In this document: in pieces, positions 9,672 to 21,300 of the stretch
Layout of the letters: every line of letters begins with the position of its first letter
How positions within the stretch are numbered: position 1 is the first letter of the stretch
NCBI GenBank assembly: GCA_963920665.1
Contig: OY987264.1
Coordinates: 19,448,906 to 19,512,905, forward strand
Direction of reading: 5' to 3'
Source: Straminergon stramineum
Lineage: Eukaryota; Streptophyta; Bryopsida; Hypnales; Calliergonaceae
DNA length: 64,000 nt
Program-made: the position numbers and the translations under genes
Notes under the pieces: generated by a model
What the model saw: the letters and a program-made list of their open reading frames with translations, nothing else
Databases searched by the model: none
Told to the model about the DNA's origin: nothing

Positions 9672-12600
9672 CTAGCAAGACTTCAAGAATTTCAGCGTTG
9701 AAAAGCAGCACTCATCCTCCACTGAACCTAGCACCAAACAACAACCAATTTCTGCAACTTTAAAGTACTCTGAAATAAGCTTCCGCAAGTGTCGTGACTG
9801 AGAAAGGCTGCGCCAAAGTTGGATAACTGGATTCACATGGGAAGGTGAAGCACAAGCAGCATCACAATTAGCTTTCATGGTTACTTTAAATAAACCTTGT
9901 TGGTTATCTAAGTTTGAACCAAACAGCATTTCAATGGCTATGTAGCAGGTTCCTCCTTCCTACAAAGGCATCCCTGCTGTCACGACCCTCATCACAAGGC
10001 GTGCCTGTGCCACCTTGGTGAGCAAGGGGGACATTGGGGTGACTCCCCAAGCCTTGCAAGAGATGAGGTGAGGGGACTAGGAGTCCCGAGCGATCAGAGC
10101 AATGTAACGCTCTGATCCGGAAGAATTTGGGGGCGTGTGATACATGCTTGGAAAGGTCTTGAGAAGACGCTTCTAACCGTCCAAAGAACGCGTGATTTAA
10201 ACTTGCGAGTCAAAAGTTATGGGCGTTCAAAGTTGGGGGTGTCCCGGCCGCGCCGGGAGTGTCCCGAATCTTTGGAGGGCGATATATTTGCGAGTACTTG
10301 TCCGAATGGAGCAAGTGAATAGTCCATCGGCATCTACGCGTCGCGTAGATGTCGAAAATGGGGTCGCATGTGCGATTTGGATACCGGACCGCAAAGTTAT
10401 GCCGGGTGGAAGTTCGGAAGTCCCAAAGTAGTGCGAATCGGGAGAAACGGGGTGGTCTTCCAAAACCAAAAGGCGTTTGGGAGTCCCCTTTGACATACAA
10501 GGGGGGGGGGCAGCCGAATCCCGCAGAGAGTACTATGAGGAGGGGTGGTCTCCCTCCTCACTCCCGGATGGTGCCATGGTGAGCCTAAGTGGCCCTGGGT
10601 GGTGAGGCTAGTATTGGAGCCTCACCACCACTTGTGTGTTACCATGGAGTGCTTGTGCACTCCTTGATACCGGTTGGGTGGTGTCCCACTTCACAATAGG
10701 CCATGGTGTGAGTCCCGTTTGGTGAGTCCCGTTTGGTGAGTCCCGATTAGTGAGTCCCGAAATGAGTTGGGTTGGGCCTAGTGGGGAGTTGGGTCCCATT
10801 CAAGGGCGGTTAGCACCGGTGGGAGTAGTGCCTCACTGGGTGTTTGGACATCAATGGAAGTTCAGCCCCATGTCATCAAATGACATGCCCGGTGTCTTGT
10901 GGGAGTTAAGTATTGGAAGGAAAGGATTGGGAGTCACGGAGGAATGGGGAACCCCGTGACTTGAGTTGGAACCTAACATTGTGGGTGCGTGGCATGTGCA
11001 GTGTTAGGAGAGCATGAACCTTGGTGGCATTGAGTTGTTAAGTGTTTGGAAAGTGAGCTTAAGGTGGTAAGTGCCACTAAGGGGCGCGACACCTGCATTC
11101 AACAACTTCAAATGAGAATAAAACTTTTTCAAGACAACTAGATGATGGCCGAAGCTCTCTTCAGCCCCTGGTTGCTTCCAGTATTGTGGGTATATAATAC
11201 CAAAGGCATCCAACAACTCTTGTTGTCGAAAGCACTGGTCCAACTCATCCGCAAGTGACTAGGCAATCTCTGCCAGACCGGAATATAGGTAGAAGTTAGT
11301 GAACACAGCTAGTCTATAAGCCAAATGAGTTCAAAAATTGATTATACAAACACAAGCAAGGCGGCTGAACAGTAAACATGAGAGACTTGTACCCCTACTC
11401 CAACTAACCCAATAAGAAAGAAACGGATATAAGAAAGTAAAAACATGCAAGTGCACTTCAATTGCAACTCGGTTGCAAAACCTATCCACAAACATTCGGT
11501 GAAGAAAAAAAATATAGAATCAAAAATTAAACCCCTCCCCCGAGTTGTTGGAAGCCTAGTATCGAAACCTGTTCCACACTGCCACAAAGAAGACTGTCTA
11601 GTTGATCAACAAGAAGGGCGAACAAAACCTATTCCATACTACCACGAAGAAGACTGTCTAGTCGGTCAGTAGGACAGGTGAACCATGAAATAACCCACAA
11701 AGACACCAACCAAGCATAACTAGAACAAATTTCAAACAGCAACAACACCAAAACTAAAGCATCAACAACATAACTTAGACACAAATACTAAGTAAGCCAA
11801 AGGAATTGGATACAAAAGCATTTGCAGAATAAAGAAAAAAAATATATGAATGAGGTACCAAACCTGCAAACTGTTGCTGTATATTGGCATGTGTCCACAA
11901 GAAATCCTCCTCCGTGACGAAGATGTGCTCCCCTGTGACTTTGCAATGGTAGCGAGCAAAAATATTGGTAATTCCGAAATTGAAGAGAAGGTGGGATACA
12001 CCACTCTCCCCAGGCATCTCCCTCCACTCCATCGGGATTTTAGCGCAAGATAGTGAAATCAAGTCTTGGTAACGCTTAAATTTTGGAGTCATGAATGTTG
12101 TGGATGCGTCTATGAACATTTTGGCCAAATCGGCTTGGCAAACCTTTATGGCCTGCATGAAGTCACAAATGAAGATGTCTCGAGCCTGTGAAAGTTTGAT
12201 CAGACAATGAACAGCGTTCAACATCAGAATGAAGCATGTGAGGGACAACAAAACTTCAATATTAGCCAGGTAGTCAAAGTTGCTGGCTGAGGCACAGTTT
12301 GATTTTTGGCCACCGCCAACAGACGTATCAAGGCCCATTTTGACCAGTAGTGTTTTGTATTTAGACATGATGCGCTGGGTGGGATTGTGCATAGAAATCC
12401 ATCATGTCTCAACATTCCTCACCATTTTGTTCCCCTTAGTTTCCATGAGATCTGCAAGCTTCTGTAGCTCAGTATGACGCTTATGGCTGCAACAAAAATA
12501 AGAATACAATGACTGACAGAGGGCCTCCAATCGGGAGACCATGGGATAATTTGACAAAGTTTCCACGACTAAGTTAATTCGGTAACTAGCACAACTAGCC

Positions 12601-13879
12601 CCAAGGCAAAATGGAGCCCACTTCTCACGAATTTGGGTAGATACCCCACTTTGGGGTCCTTGAAACATACTAACACCATTTGCACCAAATGACACAAGCT
12701 TAGTAGCAATTTGCTCTTGTATTAGTCCTCCCTCACTAAACAAAGCCTTCATAATCACTTGAGTTAAATGATCTGCCGTGCCACAATCAGACACGCAAGA
12801 GAGATGCAACAATGTGGAATCTGCTCCCACGAATCTACAGTGTAGACGTGAACCCCGATCCACAAAGTATTGTCTACCGCTGTGACTTCATCAGCACTAA
12901 TTGATACGAACCTAGCATTTTGAACCACGACCTTAAGGGCAGATAGTACGCAAGCATGCAGGTGTTCCAACATTTCCCAACTAGATGTTTCGGACCAATG
13001 CTTCCTAGGAACCTTTTTGACTTTCAAGTGCCTAAGTAAATACTGCTCATGCTCATAGTCGCACATTGGACGACCAGAATCTAAAACTTGGAACAAGGTA
13101 GAAAATTGAACCCCCTTTCAATTGGCTTCACCGTTGAAGCCAGCCATGAGCTAGTCTACAACATTGCTAGCTACCTTCCGCCCTACCTACAACTTGTTGT
13201 ATTGTAAGTGCTTACAATCGCTCTTCATGTATGTCTCACCCTTTCTCAGATGTAAGAAAGGCTCGCCATCGATCTTGCAAGTCCTCTTGCCTTCATGTTT
13301 CTCAAGGTTGTCGCCTTTTGGGACCATAACTTTTCTTCTCCCGCTCACAGCGATGCAACTCTTGTACACAACCCCCGTCAAATTGTCGACATCGTCGAAC
13401 TCTCCTTTGGCCCACATAAACTTGCACGCCCAAACCTCCTGCCACCTTCGCGTAATGGTGCTGGGGTTTATTTTTCTCCTCTTCCGCATCGTGGGGGGTC
13501 CTTTCTCCTTGTCCTCGCTTGCGACCTCATGCGTTGGATCAAGAAGCTCTACCGACCCTACTGTGACCTCGGAGAGTGACGGAAAGCGAGGAACAGGTTC
13601 ACAAAGTGAATCAGACAAGTAGGTCTCGGAGATGCACGTGACATCTTCTGTGACATCCCCCATATTGAAAACATGATTTGGCACAATTGCTACAACAGTC
13701 GACAAATACTTCCCCAACCCATGGAAATTTCGAGAAGACTCAAACGTGCATACACGAAAATTCTCAGGCAATTTGAGTCTAGGCGCCATTGCAGCACCTG
13801 CAATCATGCACCCAACTCCAAACCCCAACAACAAGAAGACAAACAAAACAATAGAAGCCAAGTACAAGAACCCAAGCAT
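9672..13879 (-). pseudogene. hAT-like transposase pseudogene, split by a solo LTR
   Basis: Read on the minus strand. 13879-13187 encodes an N-terminal zinc-finger-like region (RWQEVWACKFMWAKGEFDD ... KHEGKRTCK). 13110-12764 and 12863-12402 encode the RNase H-like catalytic core: FVSISADEVTAVDN, LVSFGANGVSMFQG, a C-x-x-Y-R-x-N-L region, then LMETKGNKMVRNVET. 12392-11775 continues (ARDIFICDFMQAIKVCQ). A probable intron follows, then 11290-11092 (ELLDAFGIIYPQYW). After the LTR, 9977-9672 holds the dimerisation tail (VLGSVEDECCFSTLKFLKS). These motifs are those of the hAT transposases related to ZNF862/ZBED proteins. Damage: a frameshift near 12800, an in-frame TGA where the family has Arg (next to the W-I-S at 12400), a TAG just after the LTR, and the 1.1 kb LTR itself. 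Terminal inverted repeats of the parent transposon were not located. Confidence 0.8.
9978..11091 (+). mobile_element. Solo LTR with 5-bp target duplication
   Basis: Starts TGTCACGACCCTCATCAC and ends CTAAGGGGCGCGACA (TG...CA). The flanking five bases are CCTGC at 9973-9977 and CCTGC at 11092-11096, a perfect duplication. There are no internal retrotransposon domains and no second LTR. It interrupts the hAT transposase coding frame. Inside, at about 10708-10760, a GTGAGTCCCG motif is repeated four times at spacings of 15 to 16 bp. The same LTR family occurs twice more at 33393-35820. Open frames inside (for example 10210-10500) are incidental. Confidence 0.9.
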
Positions 13880-14659
13880 ACAAGTTGAACAAATTTTGCA
13901 AATTGGAAGCGAAGCGTAGGCAAGGGGTAGAAAATCACAGATTACACGTCTCCTTCATTGCAATTGGGAAAGTACCAAGTTGAGTATGTGAGGGATTGAT
14001 TATATATTCAAGAATTTGCACACCCCCACCTGAAAATGAGAGAATACAAATCTAGACTTGTACGCACCTAAAGTTGAATTTCCAAGACTCAATTAAATCC
14101 AGAGTTCCAGACAGCCTCCATTTTCCAAATTGGAGTGAAATCAGTGAATGCATGAGACAATTCATCCCAAATGTCTCTCAGAATTTTCAAACCAACATGG
14201 AAGTGGCGCTTCCGATTTCTCAAAATGGTGTCAGACATTGAAAGCATAGCGAGTGAGACGAAGAAAGGAATCAAGGAATCAAAAATGCATTCAAATTGCA
14301 TTGAATGCTCAATGGCGAGTACACCTCATCTTCATTGCAAGTTTGCAACTCTACTAAAACACTTAGAGTGTAGGGACCGTGCAATAGCGTTTCTTGCTAA
14401 ACCCTAGCAGGTGGAGGAGGTGACAGCCACGTTGATGGCTGCGACATCAACGGTGGAGATGGAGCCGCCAGAGCTAGAAATCAACAATTCAGGTATAGTT
14501 ATAGCTAATCCTATTCCCATATAGCAGCGGATGAATGCAAAATTAAAAATGGATGATTAGTTAGTTTTGCAACCTTCTGTCCAGCAGATGGGAAAAGTTG
14601 CTCAATTCTTCATTTTCAGCCTGATTTCTACAATGTACATTTCGCAAGAACAAAATCTA
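13880..14659. other. Flank of the hAT relic, no gene recognised
   Basis: May contain the 5' region of the hAT element. I saw no complete frame and no clear element terminus. Confidence 0.3.
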
Positions 14660-14978
14660 GGTAAAAACCGAGCCGTTTTTAGCTACTTTAGGGAACGATG
14701 GTTGTGGGTTTCCCCTGGGTTCCCAAACCTTGCGATCTACCCTGCAACAACTACCTGACGTGGCACAGCAATTGCCACGTCACTTTTTCTTTTCTTTTTT
14801 GAAAAAAAATTAATTCATTTTTTTCAACTTTCTTTAACATTTTAAAATTTATATTAAAAAAAATTTAATTAAAAAAAAAAAAATCTGACAACGGCCATTC
14901 CTAGACTGCTAGGGGAACAGTGCTGGGAACAGGCCCAAAATGGCCCTCCAGACCCCCCAAAACTCCTCTGATGGGGGC
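14660..14978. mobile_element. CATTAG-ended MITE (family II)
   Basis: Shares with 54618-54895 the internal order: GTTCCC...GACGTGGCA...TTGCCACGTCAC, an AT-rich core, ACAACGGCCATTCC(T/C)AGACTGC, and GGGAACAG...AATGGCCCTCC. Its right end is AACTCCTCTGATG. The left limit is approximate. No coding capacity. Confidence 0.55.
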
Positions 14979-16029
14979 ACAACCTCCCATAGAGAGACAT
15001 TCATATTTCTTGATATTGGAGGGTATGTCATACAACAATCCTTGTGTAGCCTAATGTTTATCTTTAAAGGACAAGGATGCTAAAATCTAACTAATGAATG
15101 GTCGAGTTTCAATGTTTGAAAGTGCTGAAATAGATCACTATTAACCAAATATTTTTACCTACTTCTTTGATGGTTCATGTCTAAATGAAGATAGTTTTTT
15201 TATTTTCAGCTAAAATTATTTTAAAAATGTAAATAGAGAGAGAGAAAAAAATAATAATACACCTACATAGATCATTTTAAATTAAAAAAGTCCTAAGTGG
15301 ACTTAGCTCATGAAAAAAACTCTATTATTCCTTAATATCTTGTAAACTTTGGAATTGGGTCCTAAATAAAATCAGCACTTGTTTCCAATATTCAATGCAA
15401 TATTTTTATTATCCTTAAACTAAAAAGAAGAAACAAATCACTTAAATTAATTTTCAAACCAAAGGACATAGTTCACTAATAAGTTATCCAACCATTCTAC
15501 TTCTTCCCATTGTCTTGTGAACTTTGGTGTGATTTTGAACAAAACAAACTCTTGATTCAAAAGAATCACCATAGTTATATTTTATTAGAATTCATAAAAT
15601 TATAAAATTGCAAATTCAACTTAATGTATCTTATAAGTCAAAAGATTTAAGTCACCAATAAGTTATTCTACCACTTCCTACCAATCTACCATTGTTATGT
15701 AGACTTTACCTCTTTGGTGTTGGGTCTTGAAATGAACCTTCAAAGCAAAGAAATCTCAATATTTTATTTTGTCAAAACTAAAATGAAGAAGAAATCATAG
15801 TTGCTAGACTTATGCCACCTATAAGTTAGTCTACTACTTCTTTTCTTTGATTTGTAGACTAGCTACTTTGGAATCATGATTGAAACAAAGCCTCGATTCA
15901 AACAAACCACAATATTAATATATTATTCAAAAAAAACTAAGAAAAATGGAAGAAGAAAATTTATCTATTTTTATAATCAAAAGATTTAGATCACCAATAA
16001 TGTACTCTACAATACTATGATGTCCTAAT

Positions 16030-16354
16030 ACAATAGAACCTCTCTAAGTTGATGTTGTGTAAGCCAATAAACCTCTCTAACAAAATGGTTCCAAATTGGG
16101 GAATGTAATAAGTACTTGGTAGCACTAAATGAGAGCCAACCAAGGACGGAAAAAAAGTTGAAATAGACTTTTGAACAAGCTTCTTAGTTATGACAAGGTC
16201 CTTCCATTTTCCTCAAGATGTACCACCTATACAACTTTGGCAACTTCTTTTGTGCAAAGTCTTGAATGCATAGACACTCTCTAAATCAACAAACCTCTCT
16301 ATTGCAATATTTGAAAGGGTTTTGGCCCTATTACTTTAGAGAGGTTTTATTGGA
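16030..16354. mobile_element. MITE with CAATAGAACCTCTC termini
   Basis: Left end TACAATAGAACCTCTCTAAG and right end CTTTAGAGAGGTTTTATTGG are inverted repeats. It is the same family as 6755-6943. It interrupts the tandem array, whose period is restored when it is removed. Confidence 0.7.
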
Positions 16355-16675
16355 GTTTGTAGACTTTACCACTTTGGTACGGAATCTTGACCTAAACAAG
16401 CTCTCAATTCAAAAGAATCACAATATTTGTATTCTACTAAAATAAAAATAATACTAAAAAAGAAAGAACAAAATATCGTTTAGTTGATTTTTATGTCAAA
16501 GGATTTAGGTCACCAATAAGGTACTCTATAATACTTCGCGATCCCACTAGTTTGAATGTGGACTTTACAGCAATGGTATTGGATCTTCAATGAAACAAAC
16601 TCTCAATTCAAAAGAATCACAATATTTGTATTCTACTCAAATAAAATTAAAAATATTAAAATAGAACATATTGTA

Positions 16676-16924
16676 TACTAAATAGTGAAATTAGGTTGCC
16701 CCATACTAATTTCTTGTCATTTGACACAATATAAATATTTACTATTATTCTTCAAGAATGAACTACTTTTGAATTACATTATGTTGTAATTGGGACTTGT
16801 GAACCTTCATGTGTACAAATATAAATATATGAAGAAGTTTTTGTTGACCTTAATGGCTTGAAAAGTAACTTTCTTAGAGTAAGGAAACCTAATTGTTGAG
16901 GCAACCTAATTTCACTATTTAGTG
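16676..16924. mobile_element. MITE with TA target duplication
   Basis: Left end TACTAAATAGTGAAATTAGG and right end CCTAATTTCACTATTTAGTG pair over about 25 bp. The flanking TA at 16674-16675 and 16925-16926 fits a TA duplication as in Tc1/mariner-like MITEs. It is inserted in the tandem array and has no frame. Confidence 0.7.
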
Positions 16925-17020
16925 TAGATCACTTGATTGTTAATTTGGGTCATCAGTAAGTTACTCTGGGACTCCGTCCCACTGTATTGTGGACTTGGGT
17001 CTTGAACAAACACACTATTT

Positions 17021-18325
17021 TATGTGTCGGGGGACGTAGTAACTGTACTCCGTTGCTTGACAATTCCTTGTTGAAAAAAAGACTTGAGAGGAAGGTCCCC
17101 CATTTTTGAGAATTTAAGAAAAAAAATAGTCAACAATCAAAGACCGAGAAAGGTAAAGCAAAGACTGATGAGTACAGTATAGTTAATAACTGAAGCATCA
17201 TGACAAGTCAGCGTGGGACCTCACTCCGTTAATGCTGGCGTGTTTGACCCACTTGCCGTGACGGACTTCGCTGTTTTGACACTGACTTGTACAGTACAGT
17301 AGTTGCCTGCAACAACTCTGCAGGCAATTAACTCGGAGTCTCGGATTGCTATTTTAAAAACAATTCCATTCTAAAAAGTATTAAAAAATCTAAAAACTGC
17401 TTCAGTGGGTGCTTGCCATCTGTTCCTCTTGTAGATCCCTATGATGGCCAATGATCCCTGGTCCAGTCACTTCTCCTGTTTTGTTCAGGTTTGTTACCGA
17501 CGATGTCCAGACGGACCTTTGTCCCTTTCCGAACTCAGTCCGCAATTCCGCAGACACGTCTTTAGTTTAACAATCTGGCAACTATTTAACAAGCCATTGC
17601 AGCCGATTTTGGTACAAGCTACTGTATTGTGAAATGCAATTGACACCCTCCTGGCCCTACCATCCTCTGGATACTTGCATTCATTTGCTCGACAGGTTCA
17701 GAGATTACAGCTCTTGTTTACATTTGGTTTGCGATTGACAGTGCGCGCTAGCTGCTCGATCTTGATCAAGCTCGCTCCAGTCGTCTCGTTTCAGTGTCCT
17801 TCCTCTTGTTTACAGTACTCGAGCTTGCGTCTTAGTACCGTTGTCGAAAGCTGTGTGTTGTTGTGAATTCTTGGCCCTGTGCAAGCTAAGACAGCTTTGA
17901 GCCTCCTTCTCAGCTTAGTTTGAATTGAGTGAAGGGGAACTTGCTCTCGGTCACGTAGAAAACGTCTCTACATTCGTCGCTGCTGATTGAGGTGTCTGAT
18001 GAACAGACTCGTGCCCCACAGTTGTTGCAATTCTTCAAAACAGTGATCTCGGAACACGTCCGCAGATCGTCTAGTTTCGAGAAAAATATAAAGGTTCAGC
18101 TCTGTCAATGCAACCATCAACCTCCAGGACGTACTGTCTCTCAACGTTAGCTCACGTTCCAAAGTGTCACACTAGCAAATTTTGGAAGCGTCACTCTAGA
18201 GACCTGGGTCTTGTGACTGATGAGCGAGTGATTTTGATCCCAGTGACCAAGCTGAGAGTGGAAGAGGCCTACACTACTAGATTTTAGAGGAACCAGGTTT
18301 AGGGATCAAGAAATAAGTTGTGAAA
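17021..18325 (+). promoter_or_regulatory. Upstream region of the third family gene
   Basis: Less AT-rich than the surroundings, with pyrimidine-rich stretches, and likely to hold the promoter and leader of the gene at 18326. No TATA box stands out. The short open frames here look incidental. Confidence 0.35.
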
Positions 18326-18706
18326 ATGGCAGGCTTGGCGAAGCCGAAGGTGAGGAAGTGTCAACAGAAGTGTTACCCTCTGGAGCCCGTCCAGGAAGAT
18401 AGTGTTACGAAAGTAGACGAAGTGCCAAGAAAACAATCCAAGCAGTATAGTGGGGAAGGCAAGGAGCGATTCAAAACCAAAGGGGGCTTCTTGTCGAAGA
18501 TGCGAGACAGATACATAAAGCTGATGAACGACATGGCCTCCAGTGCCGACTACACGGGTATGTCGGCTGTGTATGGATGCTCCACTGGCCATTTGGACTT
18601 CCCTGGTGCAGCAGCCATGGCCGCCATGAGGTCGTCCAAGCAGGACGAAGAGATTGAGCAGGCGGCCTTCCTGGCTGGTGCTTCTCAAACTCAGAAAAAA
18701 CATTGA
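18326..18706 (+). CDS. Small plant protein of the 'LRDxYVKLLND' family, diverged paralogue
   Basis: 126 residues, MAGLAKPKVRKCQQK to SQTQKKH. The first ATG in frame is at 18326 (an upstream GTG at 18320 is not needed). It has a basic N-terminus, a charged middle (KQYSGEGKERFKTKGG), then the conserved core FLSKMRDRYIKLMNDMASS, ADYTGMSAVYGCSTG, and a methionine/alanine-rich segment followed by an acidic stretch and a basic tail. The core aligns with ILSKLRDRYVKLLNDVAWG-NDYSGASSFYGCP of the copies at 4010 and 52722. There is no membrane segment, signal peptide or known catalytic motif, so the function is unknown. It lacks the long glutamate run of its paralogues. The frame is intact and GC-rich relative to its surroundings, which supports a real gene. 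Confidence 0.75.
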   Translation: MAGLAKPKVRKCQQKCYPLEPVQEDSVTKVDEVPRKQSKQYSGEGKERFKTKGGFLSKMRDRYIKLMNDMASSADYTGMSAVYGCSTGHLDFPGAAAMAAMRSSKQDEEIEQAAFLAGASQTQKKH

Positions 18707-20319
18707 AACCGTCATAGGTGTACATTTGCTTGTTTTGCTCTGCCTACAAAAATTTCAGATCTTGCGGGAAGCGGGAAGTTTGATCTTGAGACCAGTGAGC
18801 GCGCATGATGTCTGTTGGAGGACACACTTTGGTCTCAAGACTTACGGAGGATGCAATTCGGTCTTCAGATTTAGCGTGAATGATGGTCTTCAGATTCAGT
18901 GACCAATGTGGAGGTTAATACATTCTGGCTTGCTTTGAGCTTCCCTCAAGGAAAAATCTGTTGAGAGACTTAGGGACCAAAGATAGTGGATAGATCGAGT
19001 GTCAATGTAACATTTTAGTGCAATGTACAGTAAGGTAGGAGAGAATTTGGATGCCGATGCTGTACACCTTAGTGCCGCTATGAATATGGAATTTCTTTTG
19101 TGCTTCGACGTTGCGTCACTTGTGCTTCTTCCAGCTGGAATTCCTTTTCTTTGTACAGTAGTAAGCCCTTAGACCCAAGTTTTCAACCTGGTCAGGATAA
19201 AATTTGCTTATTCTTTCATCTGCTTCGGGATCTGCTTCCTTATTATGAACTCACAATTTCAATACTACGTTATATGCCAACACTGTAGAGTTTCAGGGCA
19301 AACGCATTACTCTCATTGCTGGTCAGATGAAGGTTACGCTTCATAATCCTTCAAGTTCAATGTGAAATCGTCGATCAACCCCCAAATACAGGTGTTTAAT
19401 GTCTAAGTATTTGAGATTGTATGAAATATCTTGGCATTCTGTTCAATAACCTTCTCTCTCGAGTCCCAGCTCTTGGAGGATATCTATTTCACTGTGATTC
19501 AGTTTTCCACCACAGAAACTTGTTGCCTTCTTTCCTTGAAATGTCCAAATTGCCACCTTTGTCAGCATCATGACACTGATCACAGATGAATCAAATTACT
19601 TCTCGCTATGACTTAGTGAAGCAAGGGTAAGGTAGTAATCACTTCTCCAGTTACTTCTCAGTGGGACTTGGTCATGGAAGCCAGCCATTTGTGCCCACAT
19701 TTCAATGAGGGTCACCCTTAATTTACTCAAGCTATTAATAAGCTATTTTAGCATCCTGTGAGGGCTACTGTCAGTACTGTAGCTTGTGACGTTCAGATTG
19801 CGTAGAGATGAGGTCACGCAACATAGAGTGGGACCTCCGCCGGAAGAGTGTGGCGCCCAGGCTTGAACATCACCCAGTTTTAAGTTTATCTTAAGCTTAA
19901 TTATGTTTTGAATTTGGGACTGCGTGAAGGCCGGCAATCCAGCATTGGAGGCTGCTCCTGGACCAACCTGGACCCGCTCTCCAAGCCTCCAACACGATTA
20001 CTTAGATAGCCATCCGTTCACTGCGAAATGCGCTCTGGGAGTTCCGTCAGTCTAATTTCAATCAGCTTGTCAACAAGACAACAGGCAACACGCAGTAAGT
20101 TAAGTTAAACCACTCGGGGTCCACTTGTTGAATATGTTGACAAAACTTGGGTCCATTCCGTTATTTTTGTGAAAGAATGATGAGGTGGAAACACTGCAAC
20201 TTTGGGAACTCCGAGGACCCAAAATGCCCAATGATGGACTTTTGGAGTCTTTTGTTGAAAAGATGGAGCACATGCTCATCGAGGTCAATGCAAGAGAAGA
20301 GAGATAGGTGTTGAAGAAG
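18707..20319. other. Downstream of the third family gene, no other gene seen
   Basis: Probably includes the 3' UTR. Base composition stays moderate to about 20100. No further coding region or mobile element is supported. Confidence 0.35.
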
Positions 20320-20890
20320 GATAATGACCGAATTGGAAACTATCCTATTAGTATAATAAGTTCGTTCCAAGGGAGATTGTCAAGTAGGATAACTCTATGC
20401 TAATAGGTTCTATATTTAAAATCAAATATCTTGACTTATTCAATAACCCAACTTGGAATTCCATACCCAAAAACATAACTACAACGACACTGCCAACCCA
20501 ATTTGGATGTTGACTTAAATTAGCACAAGTCACATTCCATCCAACACACCAATTCAGCTTAAATACTCTTTTATTTTTATTTCTAAATTGGTGATAAAAT
20601 CACCGTTACAATCAATATTTTTCTCTTTATTCTCCACTCACTTTTTCATTTCTTCCACTCTTACATTTATATTTATATTTATATTTTATTATTATTATTA
20701 TTCCCTAATTGGAATACTTGATCTTTGTCACTCTAGAATTTCCAATTAGGTTCTCACTTACTTCACCACTTCCATCTATCTTCACTTCGCCTTCTCAGTT
20801 CACTTCACACAAACTTCTCCAAATAGCAAACACATCCAACCAGGACCTTAACACAAAGTCCAAAAACATTCCGACATCATGCATCTCATC

Positions 20891-20942
<52 letters not shown>

Positions 20943-21300
20943 TCCAATTTGGAAACACTTCCAAAACAAAGAAATACACAGCTTCACCAAGCTGGGACAC
21001 GACTGGACTCACTCAATAGATGGTCCCGACAAATGAAATAAAAATCAGACCAAATAGGAATTCCAAACTTGGTGGTTACCAATTTGGGAGAGACAACCCA
21101 ACTACCAAATTGGAACTACAAAAGCAACCGCCCAACTACACATAAAAAATCCAAATTGGAATTAACACACAACTAGTCAACTGGACTTGACACCCATCCC
21201 ACATACAATCCGACTTGGACAGAATCAACACCCAATTTGGAATACAGATCAGTAAATTCCAAAACTTGGCTGGATAGCCAACTTGCTCCAATTAGGAAAC
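20320..21300. repeat. Cluster of CCAAWTTGG-like palindromes
   Basis: About fourteen occurrences of a nine-base palindrome-like motif, often followed by AA: CCAACTTGGAATTCC (20447), CCAATTTGG (20497), CTAATTGGAAT (20703), CCAATTAGG (20740), CCAATTTGGAA (20942), CCAAACTTGG and CCAATTTGG (21060-21090), CCAAATTGGAA (21107, 21150), CGACTTGGAC (21211), CCAATTTGGAA (21232), CCAAAACTTGG (21255), CCAATTAGGAA (21287). Density falls sharply outside. This could be the subterminal region of an unrecognised element. Confidence 0.5.
20896..20939. repeat. (CA)22 microsatellite
   Basis: Uninterrupted CA dinucleotides. The open frame reading through it (THTHTH) is not a gene. Confidence 0.95.

Larger units (their letters stand above)
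15125..17020. repeat. Degenerate tandem array, period about 165-195 bp
   Basis: A unit containing CACCAATAAGTTACTCTACC, then TGTAGACTTTACCACTTTGG, then CAATTCAAAAGAATCACAAT and an A-rich tail recurs. The CACCAATAAG-like landmark lies at about 15307, 15474, 15653, 15816, 15992, 16511 and 16951. Subtracting the two MITEs at 16030-16354 and 16676-16924, the spacings are 167, 179, 163, 176, 194 and 192 bp. Units are diverged. It is satellite-like, and the period is near nucleosomal length; its chromosomal role is unknown. Confidence 0.75.

Noticed and set aside
10210..10500. Open frames of 70-105 codons in the LTRs (also near 34057-34382 and 35042-35419)
   Set aside because: They occur at the same place in each LTR copy, overlap on both strands and have no domain; they follow from LTR composition.
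15125..17020. Tandem array considered as a CRISPR array
   Set aside because: Units are long and diverged with no short identical repeats or unique spacers, and the DNA is eukaryotic.
20709..21041. 110-codon frame through the CA repeat
   Set aside because: Half is a dinucleotide repeat and the rest is low complexity.
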